The notes under the pieces were generated by a model. It saw only the letters and a program-made list of their open reading frames with translations. It was not told the origin of the DNA and did not search any database. Source: Bacteroidaceae bacterium (GTDB lineage: Bacteria; Bacteroidota; Bacteroidia; Bacteroidales; Bacteroidaceae). Taken from it: a stretch of DNA of 45,753 nucleotides. Shown here piece by piece: positions 1 through 14,096 of this stretch; positions within the stretch are counted from its first letter, which is position 1; every line of letters begins with the position of its first letter. Made by a program: the position numbers and the translations under genes. The stretch spans positions 1-45,753 of the forward strand of contig JAFWXX010000003.1 in the NCBI GenBank assembly GCA_017522915.1, given 5' to 3'.

Positions 1-775
1 GTGTGACGTTGTTGACGACGCTGAGATGCTTGAGCTCGTTGAGATGGAGATGCGTGAGCTTCTTTCATTCTATGAGTTTGACGGCGACAACACTCCTATT
101 ATCCGTGGTTCTGCTCTCGGTGCTTTGAACGGCGTTGCTGAGTGGGAAGAGAAGGTAATGGAGCTTATGGCTGCTTGTGACACATGGATTCCACTTCCTC
201 CACGTGATATCGATAAGCCTTTCTTGATGCCTGTTGAGGACGTGTTCTCAATCACAGGTCGTGGTACTGTTGCTACAGGCCGTATCGAGGCTGGTATCGT
301 TAAGGTAGGTGATGAGGTTGAGATCCTCGGTCTCGGTGAGGACAAGAAGACTGTTGTAACAGGCGTTGAGATGTTCCGCAAGCTCCTCGATCAGGGTGAG
401 GCTGGTGACAACGTAGGTCTGTTGCTCCGTGGTGTTGACAAGAACGAGATCAAGCGCGGTATGGTACTTTGCCACCCAGGTCAGATCAAGCCTTATTCAA
501 CTTTCGAGGCTCAGGTGTATATCTTGAAGAAGGAAGAGGGTGGTCGTCACACATCTTTCCGCAACAAGTATCGTCCTCAGTTCTATCTCCGTACAATGGA
601 CTGTACAGGTGAGATCTCTCTTCCTGCAGACGTTGAGATGGTGATGCCTGGTGACAACTTGAAGATCACTGTAACTTTGATCTATCCGGTTGCATTGAAC
701 GAGGGTCTGACATTCGCTATCCGTGAGGGTGGTCGCACAGTAGGTGCAGGTCAGATTACAAAGGTTATCGAATAA
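1..775 (+). CDS. tuf: Elongation factor Tu, C-terminal part (5' end outside window)
   Basis: EF-Tu is the GTPase that brings aminoacyl-tRNA to the ribosome. The open frame enters the window without a start; the first codons read CDVVDDAE and run into [12 protein letters not shown], a stretch typical of the end of the G domain just after the NKCD nucleotide-specificity motif. The visible part therefore holds the end of domain 1 plus complete beta-barrel domains 2 and 3, including [13 protein letters not shown] and the C-terminal GGRTVGAGQ. About 257 residues are present, against roughly 395 for the whole protein. It is followed by a hairpin and tRNA-Trp, the usual Bacteroidales order. The identification is secure; the only oddity is truncation by the window edge. 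Confidence 0.98.
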   Translation, partial: CDVVDDAEMLELVEMEMRELLSFYEFDGDNTPIIRGSALGALNGVAEWEEKVMELMAACDTWIPLPPRDIDKPFLMPVEDVFSITGRGTVATGRIEAGIVKVGDEVEILGLGEDKKTVVTGVEMFRKLLDQGEAGDNVGLLLRGVDKNEIKRGMVLCHPGQIKPYSTFEAQVYILKKEEGGRHTSFRNKYRPQFYLRTMDCTGEISLPADVEMVMPGDNLKITVTLIYPVALNEGLTFAIREGGRTVGAGQITKVIE

Positions 776-797
776 TTGATAGAACCTGAATAAAGAT

Positions 798-820
798 CCG
801 GTCCCCTTTCCGGGGGCCGG
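798..820 (+). terminator. GC-rich hairpin after tuf
   Basis: The arms CCGGTCCCC (798-806) and GGGGGCCGG (812-820) form a 9-bp stem with one G-U pair and a 5-nt loop, followed only by TTAT. It begins 22 nt after the tuf stop and ends 6 nt before tRNA-Trp. With such a weak U-tract it may be a leaky terminator or a processing hairpin rather than a full stop. This reading is inferred from sequence alone. Confidence 0.6.
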
Positions 821-826
821 TTATCT

Positions 827-902
827 ACGGGAATAGCTCAGTTGGTAGAGCACTGGTCTCCAAAACCAGGTGTCGGGAGTTCGAGCCTCTCTTCCCGTGC
901 CA
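827..902 (+). tRNA. trnW: tRNA-Trp (anticodon CCA)
   Basis: The sequence folds as a complete cloverleaf. The acceptor stem ACGGGAA (827-833) pairs with TTCCCGT (892-898), the discriminator is G (899), and the CCA end is encoded (900-902). The anticodon stem CTGGT/ACCAG encloses the loop CTCCAAA, giving anticodon CCA at 860-862. The T-arm carries the usual GTTCGA (878-883). A tRNA-Trp between tuf and secE is characteristic of Bacteroidota. It is probably co-transcribed with one or both neighbours and then cut out. Confidence 0.97.
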
Positions 903-916
903 TAAAACAATTGATT

Positions 917-1108
917 ATGCTGACTAATTTTGTTAACTATTGTAAGCTTTCTTACAATGAACTCGTGCATAAGACAACTTGGCCGACAGCAAAGCAGCTG
1001 ACGAGTCAAGCAATGCTCGTTTTCAATGCCTCAATACTGATTGCATTGGTTGTTTTTGCAATGGATCAGTTCTTTAGCCTCGTAATGCAGTTTATTTATC
1101 CTCATTAA
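917..1108 (+). CDS. secE: Preprotein translocase subunit SecE
   Basis: SecE is the small membrane subunit that clamps SecY in the Sec translocon. The 63-residue product has an amphipathic N-terminal helix, the conserved segment NELVHKTTWPTAKQL, and one hydrophobic membrane span (about residues 36-55). This is the one-span short form usual outside enterobacteria. The ATG at 917 is preferred because the same frame upstream runs through the tRNA gene. The gene lies 14 nt after the tRNA CCA end and 11 nt before nusG, the classical secE-nusG pairing. No Shine-Dalgarno sequence is visible, as expected for Bacteroidota. Confidence 0.95.
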   Translation: MLTNFVNYCKLSYNELVHKTTWPTAKQLTSQAMLVFNASILIALVVFAMDQFFSLVMQFIYPH

Positions 1109-1119
1109 TGAAGTGAAAG

Positions 1120-1656
1120 ATGGCAGAGAAGAAGTGGTATGTTCTGCGTGCGATTAGCGGTAAGGAAACAAAGGTTAAAGAATATATCGAAACAGAAATG
1201 AGACTCCGCGGCTTGACCGATAAGGTGTCTCAGGTTCTTATACCTACTGAGAATGTCGTGCAGGTGCGTAACGGCAAGAGAGTTGTCAGGGAAAAATCGT
1301 ATCTTCCCGGTTATGTGCTTGTGGAGGCTGAACTCGTAGGTGATATTGCATTCATGCTTCGCCATACTCCTAATGTTCTTGGATTCTTGGGAGGCATGGA
1401 GAATCCTACACCGATACGCCAGGCTGAGGTGAACCGTATTCTCGGTCGTGAGAATGAACTCCAGGAGACTCCTGAGGAGGTTGCACTCGAATTTGCAATC
1501 GGCGAGGTCGTTAAGGTCAACACCGGTCCGTTCTCAGGTTTCAACGGTGTTATTGAAGAGATAAACGCAGAGAGAAAACGCCTGAAGGTTATGGTAAAGA
1601 TATTCGGACGTTCTACTCCTGTAGATTTAGGTTATACGCAAGTAGATAAAGAGTGA
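1120..1656 (+). CDS. nusG: Transcription termination/antitermination protein NusG
   Basis: NusG binds the RNA polymerase clamp, raises processivity and links polymerase to ribosome or Rho. The 178-residue protein starts with KKWYVLRAISGKE, the beginning of the NGN domain. The C-terminal KOW domain contains VKVNTGPFSGFNGVIEEIN. The length is normal for a housekeeping NusG, and the position between secE and rplK separates it from the UpxY/NusG-like antiterminators that head Bacteroides capsule loci. The 53-nt gap to rplK contains a T-run but no convincing hairpin. Confidence 0.97.
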   Translation: MAEKKWYVLRAISGKETKVKEYIETEMRLRGLTDKVSQVLIPTENVVQVRNGKRVVREKSYLPGYVLVEAELVGDIAFMLRHTPNVLGFLGGMENPTPIRQAEVNRILGRENELQETPEEVALEFAIGEVVKVNTGPFSGFNGVIEEINAERKRLKVMVKIFGRSTPVDLGYTQVDKE

Positions 1657-1709
1657 TGCGGCTTCCACACATCACTCGATTGTTGTTAATTTTATAGATT
1701 TTTTTTACA

Positions 1710-2153
1710 ATGGCAAAAGAAATTGCTGGACTTATCAAGTTACAGATTAAAGGTGGCGCAGCAAATCCATCACCTCCAGTAGGACCTGCACTTGGTTCTA
1801 AGGGAATCAATATCATGGAATTCTGCAAGGCGTTTAATGCCAGAACCCAGGATAAGGCCGGAAAAGTTTTGCCTGTTATCATTACTTACTACGCAGACAA
1901 GTCATTCGATTTCGTCGTTAAGACTCCCCCTGTGGCTATCCAGTTGCTTGAGGTAGCTAAGGTGAAGGGCGGATCTGCAGAGCCTAACCGTAACAAGGTT
2001 GCTACTATCACTTGGGAGCAGGTTGAGGCTATTGCTAAGGAGAAAATGCCTGACTTGAACTGCTTTACTGTAGAGGCTGCCATGAAGATGGTCGCAGGTA
2101 CAGCGAGAAGTATGGGTATCAGTGTAAGTGGAACTTTTCCCGGAAACAATTAA
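1710..2153 (+). CDS. rplK: 50S ribosomal protein L11
   Basis: L11 forms the GTPase-associated centre with 23S rRNA and the L10-L12 stalk. The 147-residue product has the signature region [21 protein letters not shown] (flexible N-terminal domain) and ends with the rRNA-binding domain containing [10 protein letters not shown]. The length matches the family. It lies 14 nt upstream of rplA, so the two are probably translated from one message, as in nearly all bacteria. Confidence 0.98.
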   Translation: MAKEIAGLIKLQIKGGAANPSPPVGPALGSKGINIMEFCKAFNARTQDKAGKVLPVIITYYADKSFDFVVKTPPVAIQLLEVAKVKGGSAEPNRNKVATITWEQVEAIAKEKMPDLNCFTVEAAMKMVAGTARSMGISVSGTFPGNN

Positions 2154-2167
2154 AAATTTAGACTAGA

Positions 2168-2860
2168 ATGGGTAAACTGACAAAAAATCAAAAGTTAGCA
2201 GCCGCTAAAGTTGACACAGCTAAATCCTATCCATTGACAGAGGCTGTTGAGTTGCTGAAGGAGATTACCTTCACCAAGTTCGACGCTTCAGTGGATATCG
2301 ATGTACGCCTAGGCGTTGACCCTCGTAAGGCAAACCAGATGGTGAGAGGCGTTGTTTCTCTCCCCAGCGGTACCGGTAAGGAGGTTCGCGTTCTGTGCTT
2401 GTGTACTCCCGATGTGGAAGAAGCTGCAAAGGCGGCAGGTGCTGACTATGTTGGTCTTGACGAATATATCGAGAAGATCAAAGGTGGTTGGACGGATATC
2501 GACATTATCATTACTATGCCGTCCATAATGGGTAAATTGGGTGCCTTGGGTCGCGTGCTCGGTCCTCGCGGATTGATGCCTAACCCAAAGAGCGGTACCG
2601 TTACTATGGATATTCCTAAGGCTGTTAAAGAGGTTAAGCAGGGTAAGATTGACTTCAAGGTAGATAAGGCGGGTATCGTACACGCTTCTATCGGTAAGGC
2701 TTCTTTCACTCCCGATGCTATCATCGCTAACGTGAAGGAGTTTATGGCAACTATCCACAAACTGAAACCTTCTACAGCAAAAGGTACTTATGTGAAGAGT
2801 GTATTCCTATCAACTACGATGAGCAAGGGTCTTCGTATAGATCCTAAGTCTATCGACTAA
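2168..2860 (+). CDS. rplA: 50S ribosomal protein L1
   Basis: L1 forms the mobile stalk near the ribosomal E site. The 230-residue product has the family hallmarks [17 protein letters not shown] at about 129-145 and an N-terminal segment beginning [15 protein letters not shown]. In many bacteria L1 also represses its own operon by binding a leader RNA; no such site could be pinned down here. It is 12 nt upstream of rplJ. Confidence 0.98.
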   Translation: MGKLTKNQKLAAAKVDTAKSYPLTEAVELLKEITFTKFDASVDIDVRLGVDPRKANQMVRGVVSLPSGTGKEVRVLCLCTPDVEEAAKAAGADYVGLDEYIEKIKGGWTDIDIIITMPSIMGKLGALGRVLGPRGLMPNPKSGTVTMDIPKAVKEVKQGKIDFKVDKAGIVHASIGKASFTPDAIIANVKEFMATIHKLKPSTAKGTYVKSVFLSTTMSKGLRIDPKSID

Positions 2861-2872
2861 TCTTGATGAACT

Positions 2873-3388
2873 ATGAAGAAGGAAGATAAAGTAAATGTAA
2901 TCGCCCAAATAGGCGATGTGATAAAGGAATACGCACACTTCTATTTGGTAGATGTAACTGCTATGAACGCAGCCGCTACCAATGCTATGCGTGCTAAATG
3001 TTACAAGCAGGAGGTTAAGATGCTTGTTGTCAAGAATACTCTTCTCCAGAAGGCATTCGAGGCTTCAGACGTTGATTTCTCACCTCTTTATCCCTGCTTG
3101 AAAGGAACAACAGCTCTATTGCTTTGCAACACTGCTAACGTCCCTGCAAAGCTTATCAAAGATGTAGCCGGTAAGAATGAGATCCCTGCGCTTAAGGGTG
3201 CTTATGCCGAGGAGAGCTTCTACGTTGGTGCAGATCAGCTCGACGCTCTTATCCACATCAAGAGCAAGAACGAACTTATTGCCGAGGTTGTGGCATTGCT
3301 GCAGTCGCCAATCAAGAACGTTGTTTCAGCTCTACAGTCTGGTGGTGATACCATCCACGGAGTTCTTAAGACACTCGGTGACAGATAA
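2873..3388 (+). CDS. rplJ: 50S ribosomal protein L10
   Basis: L10 anchors L7/L12 dimers to the ribosome. The 171-residue product shows the typical N-terminal rRNA-binding domain (LVDVTAMNAAATNAMRAKC, then LVVKNTLLQKAFE) and a helical C-terminal tail (residues about 135-171) that holds L7/L12 dimers. It follows rplA by 12 nt, so the long L10 leader known from Escherichia coli is absent at this junction. Confidence 0.97.
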   Translation: MKKEDKVNVIAQIGDVIKEYAHFYLVDVTAMNAAATNAMRAKCYKQEVKMLVVKNTLLQKAFEASDVDFSPLYPCLKGTTALLLCNTANVPAKLIKDVAGKNEIPALKGAYAEESFYVGADQLDALIHIKSKNELIAEVVALLQSPIKNVVSALQSGGDTIHGVLKTLGDR

Positions 3389-3432
3389 TAATCAAAATTC
3401 AATTAGTAAAAACAATTTAAATTTATACGAAA

Positions 3433-3810
3433 ATGGCAGATTTGAAAGCTCTTGCAGAAGAATTGGTTAACCTTACAGTAAAAGACGTTAACGAACTTGC
3501 AACAATCCTTAAAGAAGAATATGGTATCGAACCCGCTGCTGCAGCTGTTGCTGTTGCTGCTCCTGCTGCCGGTGCTGCTGGTGCCGCTGCTGAGGAGAAG
3601 ACAGCGTTCGATGTAGTTTTGAAGAGCGCAGGTGCTCAGAAGCTTGCAGTCGTTAAGGCTGTTAAGGAGGCTTGTGGTCTTGGTTTGAAGGAGGCTAAGG
3701 ACCTTGTAGATGCTGCTCCTAGCGTGCTTAAGGAGGGTCTTCCTAAGGCAGAGGCTGAGTCTTTGAAGAAGACTATCGAGGAGTCTGGTGCTGAGGTTGA
3801 GATTAAGTAA
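3433..3810 (+). CDS. rplL: 50S ribosomal protein L7/L12
   Basis: L7/L12 forms the flexible stalk that recruits translation factors. The 125-residue protein has an N-terminal dimerisation helix pair ([19 protein letters not shown]), an Ala/Gly-rich hinge (residues about 36-56), and a C-terminal factor-binding domain with [15 protein letters not shown]. The hinge is almost pure Ala, Val, Pro and Gly. The gene is followed 30 nt later by a 12-bp hairpin with a T-run, placed to set the stoichiometry of ribosomal protein to RNA polymerase mRNA. Confidence 0.98.
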   Translation: MADLKALAEELVNLTVKDVNELATILKEEYGIEPAAAAVAVAAPAAGAAGAAAEEKTAFDVVLKSAGAQKLAVVKAVKEACGLGLKEAKDLVDAAPSVLKEGLPKAEAESLKKTIEESGAEVEIK

Positions 3811-3840
3811 GCCCACTCAAACCCTGCACAAGGGTATAAT

Positions 3841-3874
3841 GGTTAAGAACCCTCATGTGGGTTCTTAACCTTTT
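3841..3874 (+). terminator. Terminator/attenuator between rplL and rpoB
   Basis: The arms GGTTAAGAACCC (3841-3852) and GGGTTCTTAACC (3859-3870) form a perfect 12-bp stem with a 6-nt loop, followed by TTTT. It lies 30 nt after rplL and 41 nt before rpoB. No convincing -33/-7 promoter was seen between it and rpoB, so partial read-through (attenuation) is likely, as known for the rplL-rpoB junction in E. coli. That regulatory role is inferred. Confidence 0.85.
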
Positions 3875-3915
3875 GTGCGTAAAAAGAAAAGTAAGTTCTA
3901 AAACATTTTGCCACA

Positions 3916-6900
3916 ATGTCGTTAAAAACTGATAATCAAAGAATTAACTTTGCTTCTATTAAGGATCCGATGCCATGTCCGGACTTTCTGGAAGTACAAT
4001 TGAAGTCTTTCGAGGACTTCCTGCAGTTGGATACTCCTCCTGAAAAGCGTGTAAACGATGGTCTCTACAAGGTATTTGCAGAGAACTTCCCTATTACCGA
4101 TACCAGGAACAACTTCGTACTGGAGTTTCTCGACTATTATATAGATCCTCCCCGCTATTCAATAACAGAGTGCTTAGAGCGCGGCTTGACCTATAGTGTT
4201 CCACTCAAGGCAAAGTTGAAACTTTATTGTACCGACCCCGATCATGAGGATTTCGATACCGTTATCCAGGATGTGTTCCTCGGACCTATCCCCTACATGA
4301 CTAAGCAGGGTACTTTCATTATCAATGGTGCTGAGCGCGTTGTGGTTTCACAGCTTCACCGTTCACCGGGCGTGTTCTTCGGACAGAGCGTGCATGCGAA
4401 CGGTACTCCGCTGTATTCAGCACGTATTATCCCGTTCAAGGGTTCATGGATTGAGTTCGCTACCGACATCAACAATGTCATGTATGCGTACATCGACCGT
4501 AAGAAGAAGCTGCCTGTTACAACATTGCTCCGTGCTATCGGTTTCGAGAGCGACAAGGATATCCTTGAGATATTCGACTTGGCCGAGGAGTACAAGGTAA
4601 CTAAGGCCAGCATGAAGAAGGCGCTCGGCCGCAAGATGGCCGGTCACGTGGTAAAGACACGTCAGGAGGACTATGTCGATGCCGATACCGGTGAGGTTGT
4701 ATCAATCGAGCGCAGTGAGGTTGTTGTAGAGCGCGAGTCTATACTCGACCAGGAGCTTGTTGACAGAATCCTGGACAGCGGTGTAGAGACAATTCTTCTC
4801 CACAAGGAGAATAATGCTCCCGATGCTGTTGATTACTCTCTCATCTTCAACACTCTCGACAAGGATACCAGCAACTCTGAGAAGGAGGCTGTAAATTGCA
4901 TCTTCCGTCTGCTGCGTAACGCAGAGCCTGCCGATGATGCAAGCGCAAGAGAGGTAATAAATAACCTCTTCTTCTCGGAGAAACGCTATGATTTGGGCGA
5001 TGTGGGCCGTTACCGCATCAACCGCAAGCTCGGTCTTTCTACCGACATGGATGTAAGAGTCCTCACAAAGGAGGATATTATTGAGATTATCAAGTATCTT
5101 ATAGGTCTTGTTAACTCAATGGCTACTGTCGATGATATTGACCACTTGAGCAACCGTCGTGTACGTACTGTAGGCGAGCAGCTTTCCAACCAGTTCGCTA
5201 TAGGTCTTGCACGTATGGCGCGTACTATACGCGAGAGAATGAACGTGCGCGACAACGAGGTCTTCACTCCGACCGACCTCATCAACGCGAAGACTGTTTC
5301 GGCCGTAATCAATACTTTCTTCGGTACGAACGCGCTGTCACAGTTCATGGATCAGACTAACCCGCTTGCCGAAATAACCCACAAGCGCCGTCTCTCTGCA
5401 CTCGGCCCCGGCGGTCTTTCACGCGAGCGTGCCGGCTTCGAGGTTCGTGACGTACACTATACACACTATGGCCGACTTTGTCCTATCGAGACTCCTGAGG
5501 GTCCGAACATCGGTCTGATTTCATCGTTGTGTATCTATGCAAAGATAAATGAGCTCGGCTTTATCGTTACACCGTACCGTTCGGTGGCCGATTGTAAAGT
5601 CGATATAAATAATGATAATGTAGTTTACTATACAGCCGAGGAGGAGGAGGGCAGAATCATTGCTCAGGGTAATGCTCCGCTCGACGAGAACGGTAACTTC
5701 ATTCTTAAGAAGGTAAAGACACGTCAGGATGCCGATTATCCTGTTGTTGAGCCGGGTAGAGTAGAGCTGATGGACGTTTCTCCACAGCAGATTGCCTCTA
5801 TCGCAGCATCTCTTATCCCATTCCTTGAGCACGACGATGCTAACCGTGCGTTGATGGGTTCTAACATGATGCGCCAGGCGGTTCCGTTGTTGACAACAGA
5901 GGCTCCTATCGTGGGTACAGGCTTCGAGAAGCAGCTTGTTGAGGATTCACGTACACAGATTGTCGCTGAGGGTGACGGTGTCGTTGAGTTCGTGGATGCT
6001 TCAAGAATCGTAATCAAGTACGACCGCACAGAGGAGGAGGAGTTCGTAAGCTTCGAACCTGCTTCCAAGGAGTATATCATTCCTAAGTTCCGTCGTACGA
6101 ACCAGAATATGACAATCGACCTTCGTCCTATCTGCGACAAGGGTCAGAAGGTAAAGGCCGGCGATATCCTTACCGAAGGTTATTCGACACAGGCCGGTGA
6201 GCTTGCTCTCGGAAAGAACCTCCTGGTTGCCTACATGCCTTGGAAGGGATACAACTATGAGGATGCTATCGTGCTGAACGAGAAGGTGGTACGCGAGGAT
6301 GTGCTGACATCGGTACATGTCGATGAGCTCTCTCTTGAGGTACGTGAGACAAAGCGCGGTATGGAGGAGTTCACATACGATATTCCTAACGTAAGCGAGG
6401 ATGCTACAAAGGATCTCGACAAGAACGGTATTATCCGTATCGGTGCCTATGTGAAGCCGGGCGATATTATTATAGGTAAGATTACACCTAAGGGTGAGTC
6501 CGATCCTACTCCCGAAGAGAAACTGCTCCGTGCTATCTTCGGCGACAAGGCCGGTGATGTCAAGGATGCTTCATTGAAGGCTTCTCCTTCGCTCCAGGGT
6601 GTTGTCATTGACCGTCGTCTCTTCCAGCGTGCCGAGAAGACACGTTCGGCCAAGATGGCCGACAAGGCTAAGCTTCCGAAGATTGATGACGAGTTCCAGA
6701 AGAAGGTTGACGACCTCAAGAAGATTCTTATCGACAAACTGCTGAAGCTTGTTGACGGCCGTGTCTCACAGGGCGTCAAGGACTTCATGGGTACAGAGGT
6801 CATCGCTAAGGGTGCCAAGTTCACACGCCCCGAACTTGAGGCTCTTGACTATACTGCGGTACAGTTGAGCAAGTGGACTGCCGATGCACATACCAACGAC

Positions 6901-7734
6901 CTTATCCGTGCTCTTATCATCAACTTCATACATAAGTACAAGGAGCTCGATGCAGAGGTTAAGCGCGAGAAGTTCGCTCTTACAATCGGTGACGAGTTGC
7001 CGTCGGGTACAATGAAGATGGCTAAGGTATATATTGCCAAGAAGCGCAAGATCGGTGTCGGTGACAAGATGGCGGGACGTCACGGTAACAAGGGTATCGT
7101 GTCACGCGTAGTACGTCAGGAGGATATGCCGTTCCTTGAGGATGGTACTCCGGTAGATATTATCTTGAACCCGCTGGGTGTGCCTTCGCGTATGAACATC
7201 GGTCAGATATTCGAGACCGTGCTCGGCCGTGCAGGCAAGGAGCTTGGTGTCAAGTTCGCTACTCCTATCTTCGACGGAGCAAAGCTCGATGACCTTTGCG
7301 AGTGGACTGACAAGGCGGGTATCCCGCGTTTCGGCAAGACCTACCTCTACGACGGTGGTACAGGCGAGCGTTTCGACCAGCCTGCGACAGTGGGTGTCAG
7401 CTACATGCTGAAGCTCGGTCACATGGTTGAGGACAAGATGCACGCCCGTTCAATCGGTCCTTACTCACTCATTACACAGCAGCCTCTCGGCGGTAAGGCG
7501 CAGTTCGGTGGACAGCGTTTCGGAGAGATGGAGGTTTGGGCCCTTGAGGCATTCGGTGCCGCACACATCCTGCAGGAGATTCTGACAATCAAGTCAGATG
7601 ACGTTGCGGGCCGTTCAAAGGCATACGAGGCTATCGTAAAGGGCGACCCGATGCCGACACCAAGCATTCCGGAGTCATTGAACGTATTGCTGCATGAGTT
7701 GCGCGGTTTGGGCTTGAGTATTTCATTTGAATAA
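3916..7734 (+). CDS. rpoB: DNA-directed RNA polymerase subunit beta
   Basis: RpoB is the catalytic beta subunit of RNA polymerase. The 1272-residue product covers the full family length for Bacteroidota. The rifampicin-binding region (about residues 468-500) reads [20 protein letters not shown] followed by LSALGPGGL, with the usual drug-sensitive Asp, His and Ser residues. The stretch [16 protein letters not shown] (about 1050) is the conserved active-site motif. The C-terminal end [15 protein letters not shown] contacts beta-prime. Strong use of CGT, GAG and AAG codons fits a highly expressed gene. It is followed 29 nt later by rpoC. Confidence 0.99.
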   Translation: MSLKTDNQRINFASIKDPMPCPDFLEVQLKSFEDFLQLDTPPEKRVNDGLYKVFAENFPITDTRNNFVLEFLDYYIDPPRYSITECLERGLTYSVPLKAKLKLYCTDPDHEDFDTVIQDVFLGPIPYMTKQGTFIINGAERVVVSQLHRSPGVFFGQSVHANGTPLYSARIIPFKGSWIEFATDINNVMYAYIDRKKKLPVTTLLRAIGFESDKDILEIFDLAEEYKVTKASMKKALGRKMAGHVVKTRQEDYVDADTGEVVSIERSEVVVERESILDQELVDRILDSGVETILLHKENNAPDAVDYSLIFNTLDKDTSNSEKEAVNCIFRLLRNAEPADDASAREVINNLFFSEKRYDLGDVGRYRINRKLGLSTDMDVRVLTKEDIIEIIKYLIGLVNSMATVDDIDHLSNRRVRTVGEQLSNQFAIGLARMARTIRERMNVRDNEVFTPTDLINAKTVSAVINTFFGTNALSQFMDQTNPLAEITHKRRLSALGPGGLSRERAGFEVRDVHYTHYGRLCPIETPEGPNIGLISSLCIYAKINELGFIVTPYRSVADCKVDINNDNVVYYTAEEEEGRIIAQGNAPLDENGNFILKKVKTRQDADYPVVEPGRVELMDVSPQQIASIAASLIPFLEHDDANRALMGSNMMRQAVPLLTTEAPIVGTGFEKQLVEDSRTQIVAEGDGVVEFVDASRIVIKYDRTEEEEFVSFEPASKEYIIPKFRRTNQNMTIDLRPICDKGQKVKAGDILTEGYSTQAGELALGKNLLVAYMPWKGYNYEDAIVLNEKVVREDVLTSVHVDELSLEVRETKRGMEEFTYDIPNVSEDATKDLDKNGIIRIGAYVKPGDIIIGKITPKGESDPTPEEKLLRAIFGDKAGDVKDASLKASPSLQGVVIDRRLFQRAEKTRSAKMADKAKLPKIDDEFQKKVDDLKKILIDKLLKLVDGRVSQGVKDFMGTEVIAKGAKFTRPELEALDYTAVQLSKWTADAHTNDLIRALIINFIHKYKELDAEVKREKFALTIGDELPSGTMKMAKVYIAKKRKIGVGDKMAGRHGNKGIVSRVVRQEDMPFLEDGTPVDIILNPLGVPSRMNIGQIFETVLGRAGKELGVKFATPIFDGAKLDDLCEWTDKAGIPRFGKTYLYDGGTGERFDQPATVGVSYMLKLGHMVEDKMHARSIGPYSLITQQPLGGKAQFGGQRFGEMEVWALEAFGAAHILQEILTIKSDDVAGRSKAYEAIVKGDPMPTPSIPESLNVLLHELRGLGLSISFE

Positions 7735-7763
7735 TAATCCATCACGTTTGTCAATATATAACT

Positions 7764-12113
<4,350 letters not shown>

Positions 12114-12126
12114 TCCTCCGTTATAA

Positions 12127-12175
12127 TACAAACAGAAGAAAGGCATGCTTTTGGCATGCCTTTCTTCTGTTTGTA
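12127..12175 (+). terminator. Strong terminator after rpoC
   Basis: A perfect 22-bp inverted repeat (12127-12148 with 12154-12175, loop of 5 nt) begins 14 nt after the rpoC stop. The core is GGCATGC/GCATGCC inside an A-rich 5' arm and a T-rich 3' arm (TTTCTTCTGTTTGTA), so the stem itself supplies the A/T flanks. It separates the supercluster from the next promoter. Confidence 0.92.
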
Positions 12176-12191
12176 CATAGTTGTCAAATAT

Positions 12192-12223
12192 TTTGCTTTT
12201 GTGAATATTTAGACCTAATTTTG
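12192..12223 (+). promoter_or_regulatory. Bacteroidota-type promoter for glsA-glsB
   Basis: The -33 element TTTG (12192-12195) and the -7 element TAATTTTG (12216-12223) are separated by 20 nt, matching the Bacteroidota consensus TTTG-N19-21-TAnnTTTG. Transcription would start near 12230, leaving a short leader before the ATG at 12254. Confidence 0.7.
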
Positions 12224-12253
12224 CAGAATATTATTATATTAGGTCAATAGGCT

Positions 12254-13066
12254 ATGGGCGAAACATTCAAGATAGATATAGATGCGATACTTGCCGAAAA
12301 GGCAGGCAAGAAGGCTCGTTTCGTTCCGCGTTTTCTTGTTTCATACCTCAAGAAGATAGTTCATCAGGACGAAGTCAACTATTTCCTTACAACCAACAAG
12401 GATAAGTTCGACCTCGACTTCATAAACGAGTTCATGAGATACTTCAATAACTCGTTCGAGGTACATGGACTTGAGAACCTGCCTAAGGATGGACGTTGCA
12501 CATTTGTCAGCAACCACCCACTTGGTGCACAGGACGGGTTGGGGCTTGCATATATTCTGGGGCCGGTATATAAAGGAAAAATAAAGTTCCTTGTAAACGA
12601 CCTGCTGATGAATATACCTCAGCTTGCGTCGTTCTGGGTACCCATAAACAAGACCGGAAAGCAGGCAAGGAATTTCCCTCAACAGGTGAATGCTGCATTC
12701 GAGAGCGACAATCATATCGTGATGTTCCCGGCCGGTCTATGTTCACGCAAGACAAAAGGTGTCATCCGGGATCTTGACTGGAAGAAGACATTCATAACAA
12801 AGAGCGTGCAGACGCAACGCGATGTGGTGCCGATACATTTCGAGGGGGAGAACTCAAAGTTCTTCTACCGCTTAGCCAATATAAACAGGGCTTTAGGCAT
12901 TAAGTTCAATATAGCAATGCTGTATCTGAGCGATGAAATGTACAAGAACATGAACAAGACATTCAAGGTTACGATAGGAAAGCCTATACCCTGGCAGACC
13001 TTTGACAATACGAAAAGTGCTGTAGAATGGGCACAGTATGTCAAGGAGCTGGTTTATACACTGTAG
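12254..13066 (+). CDS. glsA: PlsC-type O-acyltransferase, probable GlsA of glycine-lipid synthesis
   Basis: The 270-residue protein has the lysophosphatidate-acyltransferase-like fold. The catalytic motif VSNHPLGAQDG (about residues 90-100) is an H-x5-D variant of the usual H-x4-D, as in the OlsA/GlsA-like branch. A second conserved block, MFPAGLCSR (about 158-166), corresponds to the FPEG-type acceptor motif. In Bacteroides thetaiotaomicron, glsA and glsB were shown to make glycine lipids: GlsB N-acylates glycine and GlsA adds the second acyl chain. Assignment here rests on the adjacent GlsB-like gene, 17 nt downstream, and the shared promoter and terminator. Other O-acyl acceptors cannot be excluded. 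Confidence 0.75.
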   Translation: MGETFKIDIDAILAEKAGKKARFVPRFLVSYLKKIVHQDEVNYFLTTNKDKFDLDFINEFMRYFNNSFEVHGLENLPKDGRCTFVSNHPLGAQDGLGLAYILGPVYKGKIKFLVNDLLMNIPQLASFWVPINKTGKQARNFPQQVNAAFESDNHIVMFPAGLCSRKTKGVIRDLDWKKTFITKSVQTQRDVVPIHFEGENSKFFYRLANINRALGIKFNIAMLYLSDEMYKNMNKTFKVTIGKPIPWQTFDNTKSAVEWAQYVKELVYTL

Positions 13067-13083
13067 ATTCATTAAAACACAAC

Positions 13084-14088
13084 ATGGAAGAGATAATTGC
13101 TCCGGTTCCCCGTGAACTCCTGAAGGCAGAACTTACAGAAGACAAACGTTTGCGTTTCACTCACCGAAGTGACAATGAGATTTATATTGTTACCGCGTTT
13201 GACTCTCCGAACGTGATGCGTGAAATCGGCCGCTTGCGAGAGATTGCATTCCGTGCTGCAGGAGGCGGTACCGGAAAGTCGCTCGACATTGACGAGTTCG
13301 ACATAATGGAGAATCCTTACAAGCAGCTTATTGTTTGGAATCCCGATTGCGATGATATCATTGGCGGTTACCGTTACATATATGGAAAGGATGTGCGCAT
13401 TGACAGCAATGGAGAGCCGGTGATGGCGACTGCTCATGGCATGTTTCATTTCTCGCAGAAGTTCCTGAACGAGGTCCTTCCTTATACGGTAGAGCTCGGA
13501 AGAGCTTTTGTCGCACTTGAGTACCAGTCAACCCGCATGGGTTCGAAAAGCCTGTTTGCTCTCGACAACCTGTGGGACGGCCTGGGTGCATTGACGGTGG
13601 TAATCCCCGATGTAAAGTATCTTTTCGGAAAGGTAACGATGTATCCTTCGTACCTTACCCGTGCGCGTGACATGATACTCTACTTCCTGAAGAAGCATTT
13701 TCCCGACCATGATAATCTTGTGCAGCCGATAACTCCGCTGGAGATAGAGACCGACCATAATGAACTTGCTGCAATATTCTGCAAGGATACATTCAAGGAG
13801 GATTACAGGATACTCAAGCAGGAGGTGCATAAGTTCGGCTTGACAATTCCTCCTATGGTGAATGCATATATGGGGCTTTCTCCTACAATGAAGATATTCG
13901 GTACGGCAGTCAACACCGAATTTGGCAATGTTGAGGAGACCGGTCTGCTCATAGCTGTAGATGAACTCTGCGATGACAAGAGAATGCGCTATATTGAATC
14001 GTTTGCCAAGGAGAATCCCGATGCCATAAAGCTGACGTCGGGCGCAAACAAGGTGTTCTATATTCCTGGTGACGAAAATAATAAATGA
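13084..14088 (+). CDS. glsB: OlsB-type N-acyltransferase (GNAT fold), probable GlsB
   Basis: The 334-residue product has an OlsB/hemolysin-like acyltransferase domain. Supporting segments are VMREIGRLREIAFR, the DEFD box, and LIVWNPDCDDIIGGYRYIYG, which resembles the acyl-homoserine-lactone-synthase-like GNAT domain (Acetyltransf_5). GlsB enzymes use acyl-ACP to N-acylate glycine, giving N-acyl glycine (commendamide-type) lipids. The ATG at 13084 is chosen over one at 13027, which would overlap the upstream gene by 40 nt and add a low-complexity leader. It pairs with the upstream PlsC-type gene and ends at a terminator. Amino-acid specificity is inferred from the Bacteroides system. Confidence 0.75.
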   Translation: MEEIIAPVPRELLKAELTEDKRLRFTHRSDNEIYIVTAFDSPNVMREIGRLREIAFRAAGGGTGKSLDIDEFDIMENPYKQLIVWNPDCDDIIGGYRYIYGKDVRIDSNGEPVMATAHGMFHFSQKFLNEVLPYTVELGRAFVALEYQSTRMGSKSLFALDNLWDGLGALTVVIPDVKYLFGKVTMYPSYLTRARDMILYFLKKHFPDHDNLVQPITPLEIETDHNELAAIFCKDTFKEDYRILKQEVHKFGLTIPPMVNAYMGLSPTMKIFGTAVNTEFGNVEETGLLIAVDELCDDKRMRYIESFAKENPDAIKLTSGANKVFYIPGDENNK

Positions 14089-14096
14089 TAACCAAT

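Noticed and set aside
842-916. N-terminal extension of SecE starting inside the tRNA gene
   Set aside because: The frame is open but translates the tRNA sequence itself; the conserved SecE sequence starts at the ATG at 917.
1120-1656. UpxY-type capsule antiterminator
   Set aside because: The NusG gene sits in the conserved secE-nusG-rplK context and is distant from the glycan locus, so it is the housekeeping NusG.
3835-3840. TATAAT before rpoB as an E. coli-type -10 box
   Set aside because: Bacteroidota housekeeping promoters use TAnnTTTG with TTTG at -33; no such pair is here, and the following hairpin would terminate the transcript.
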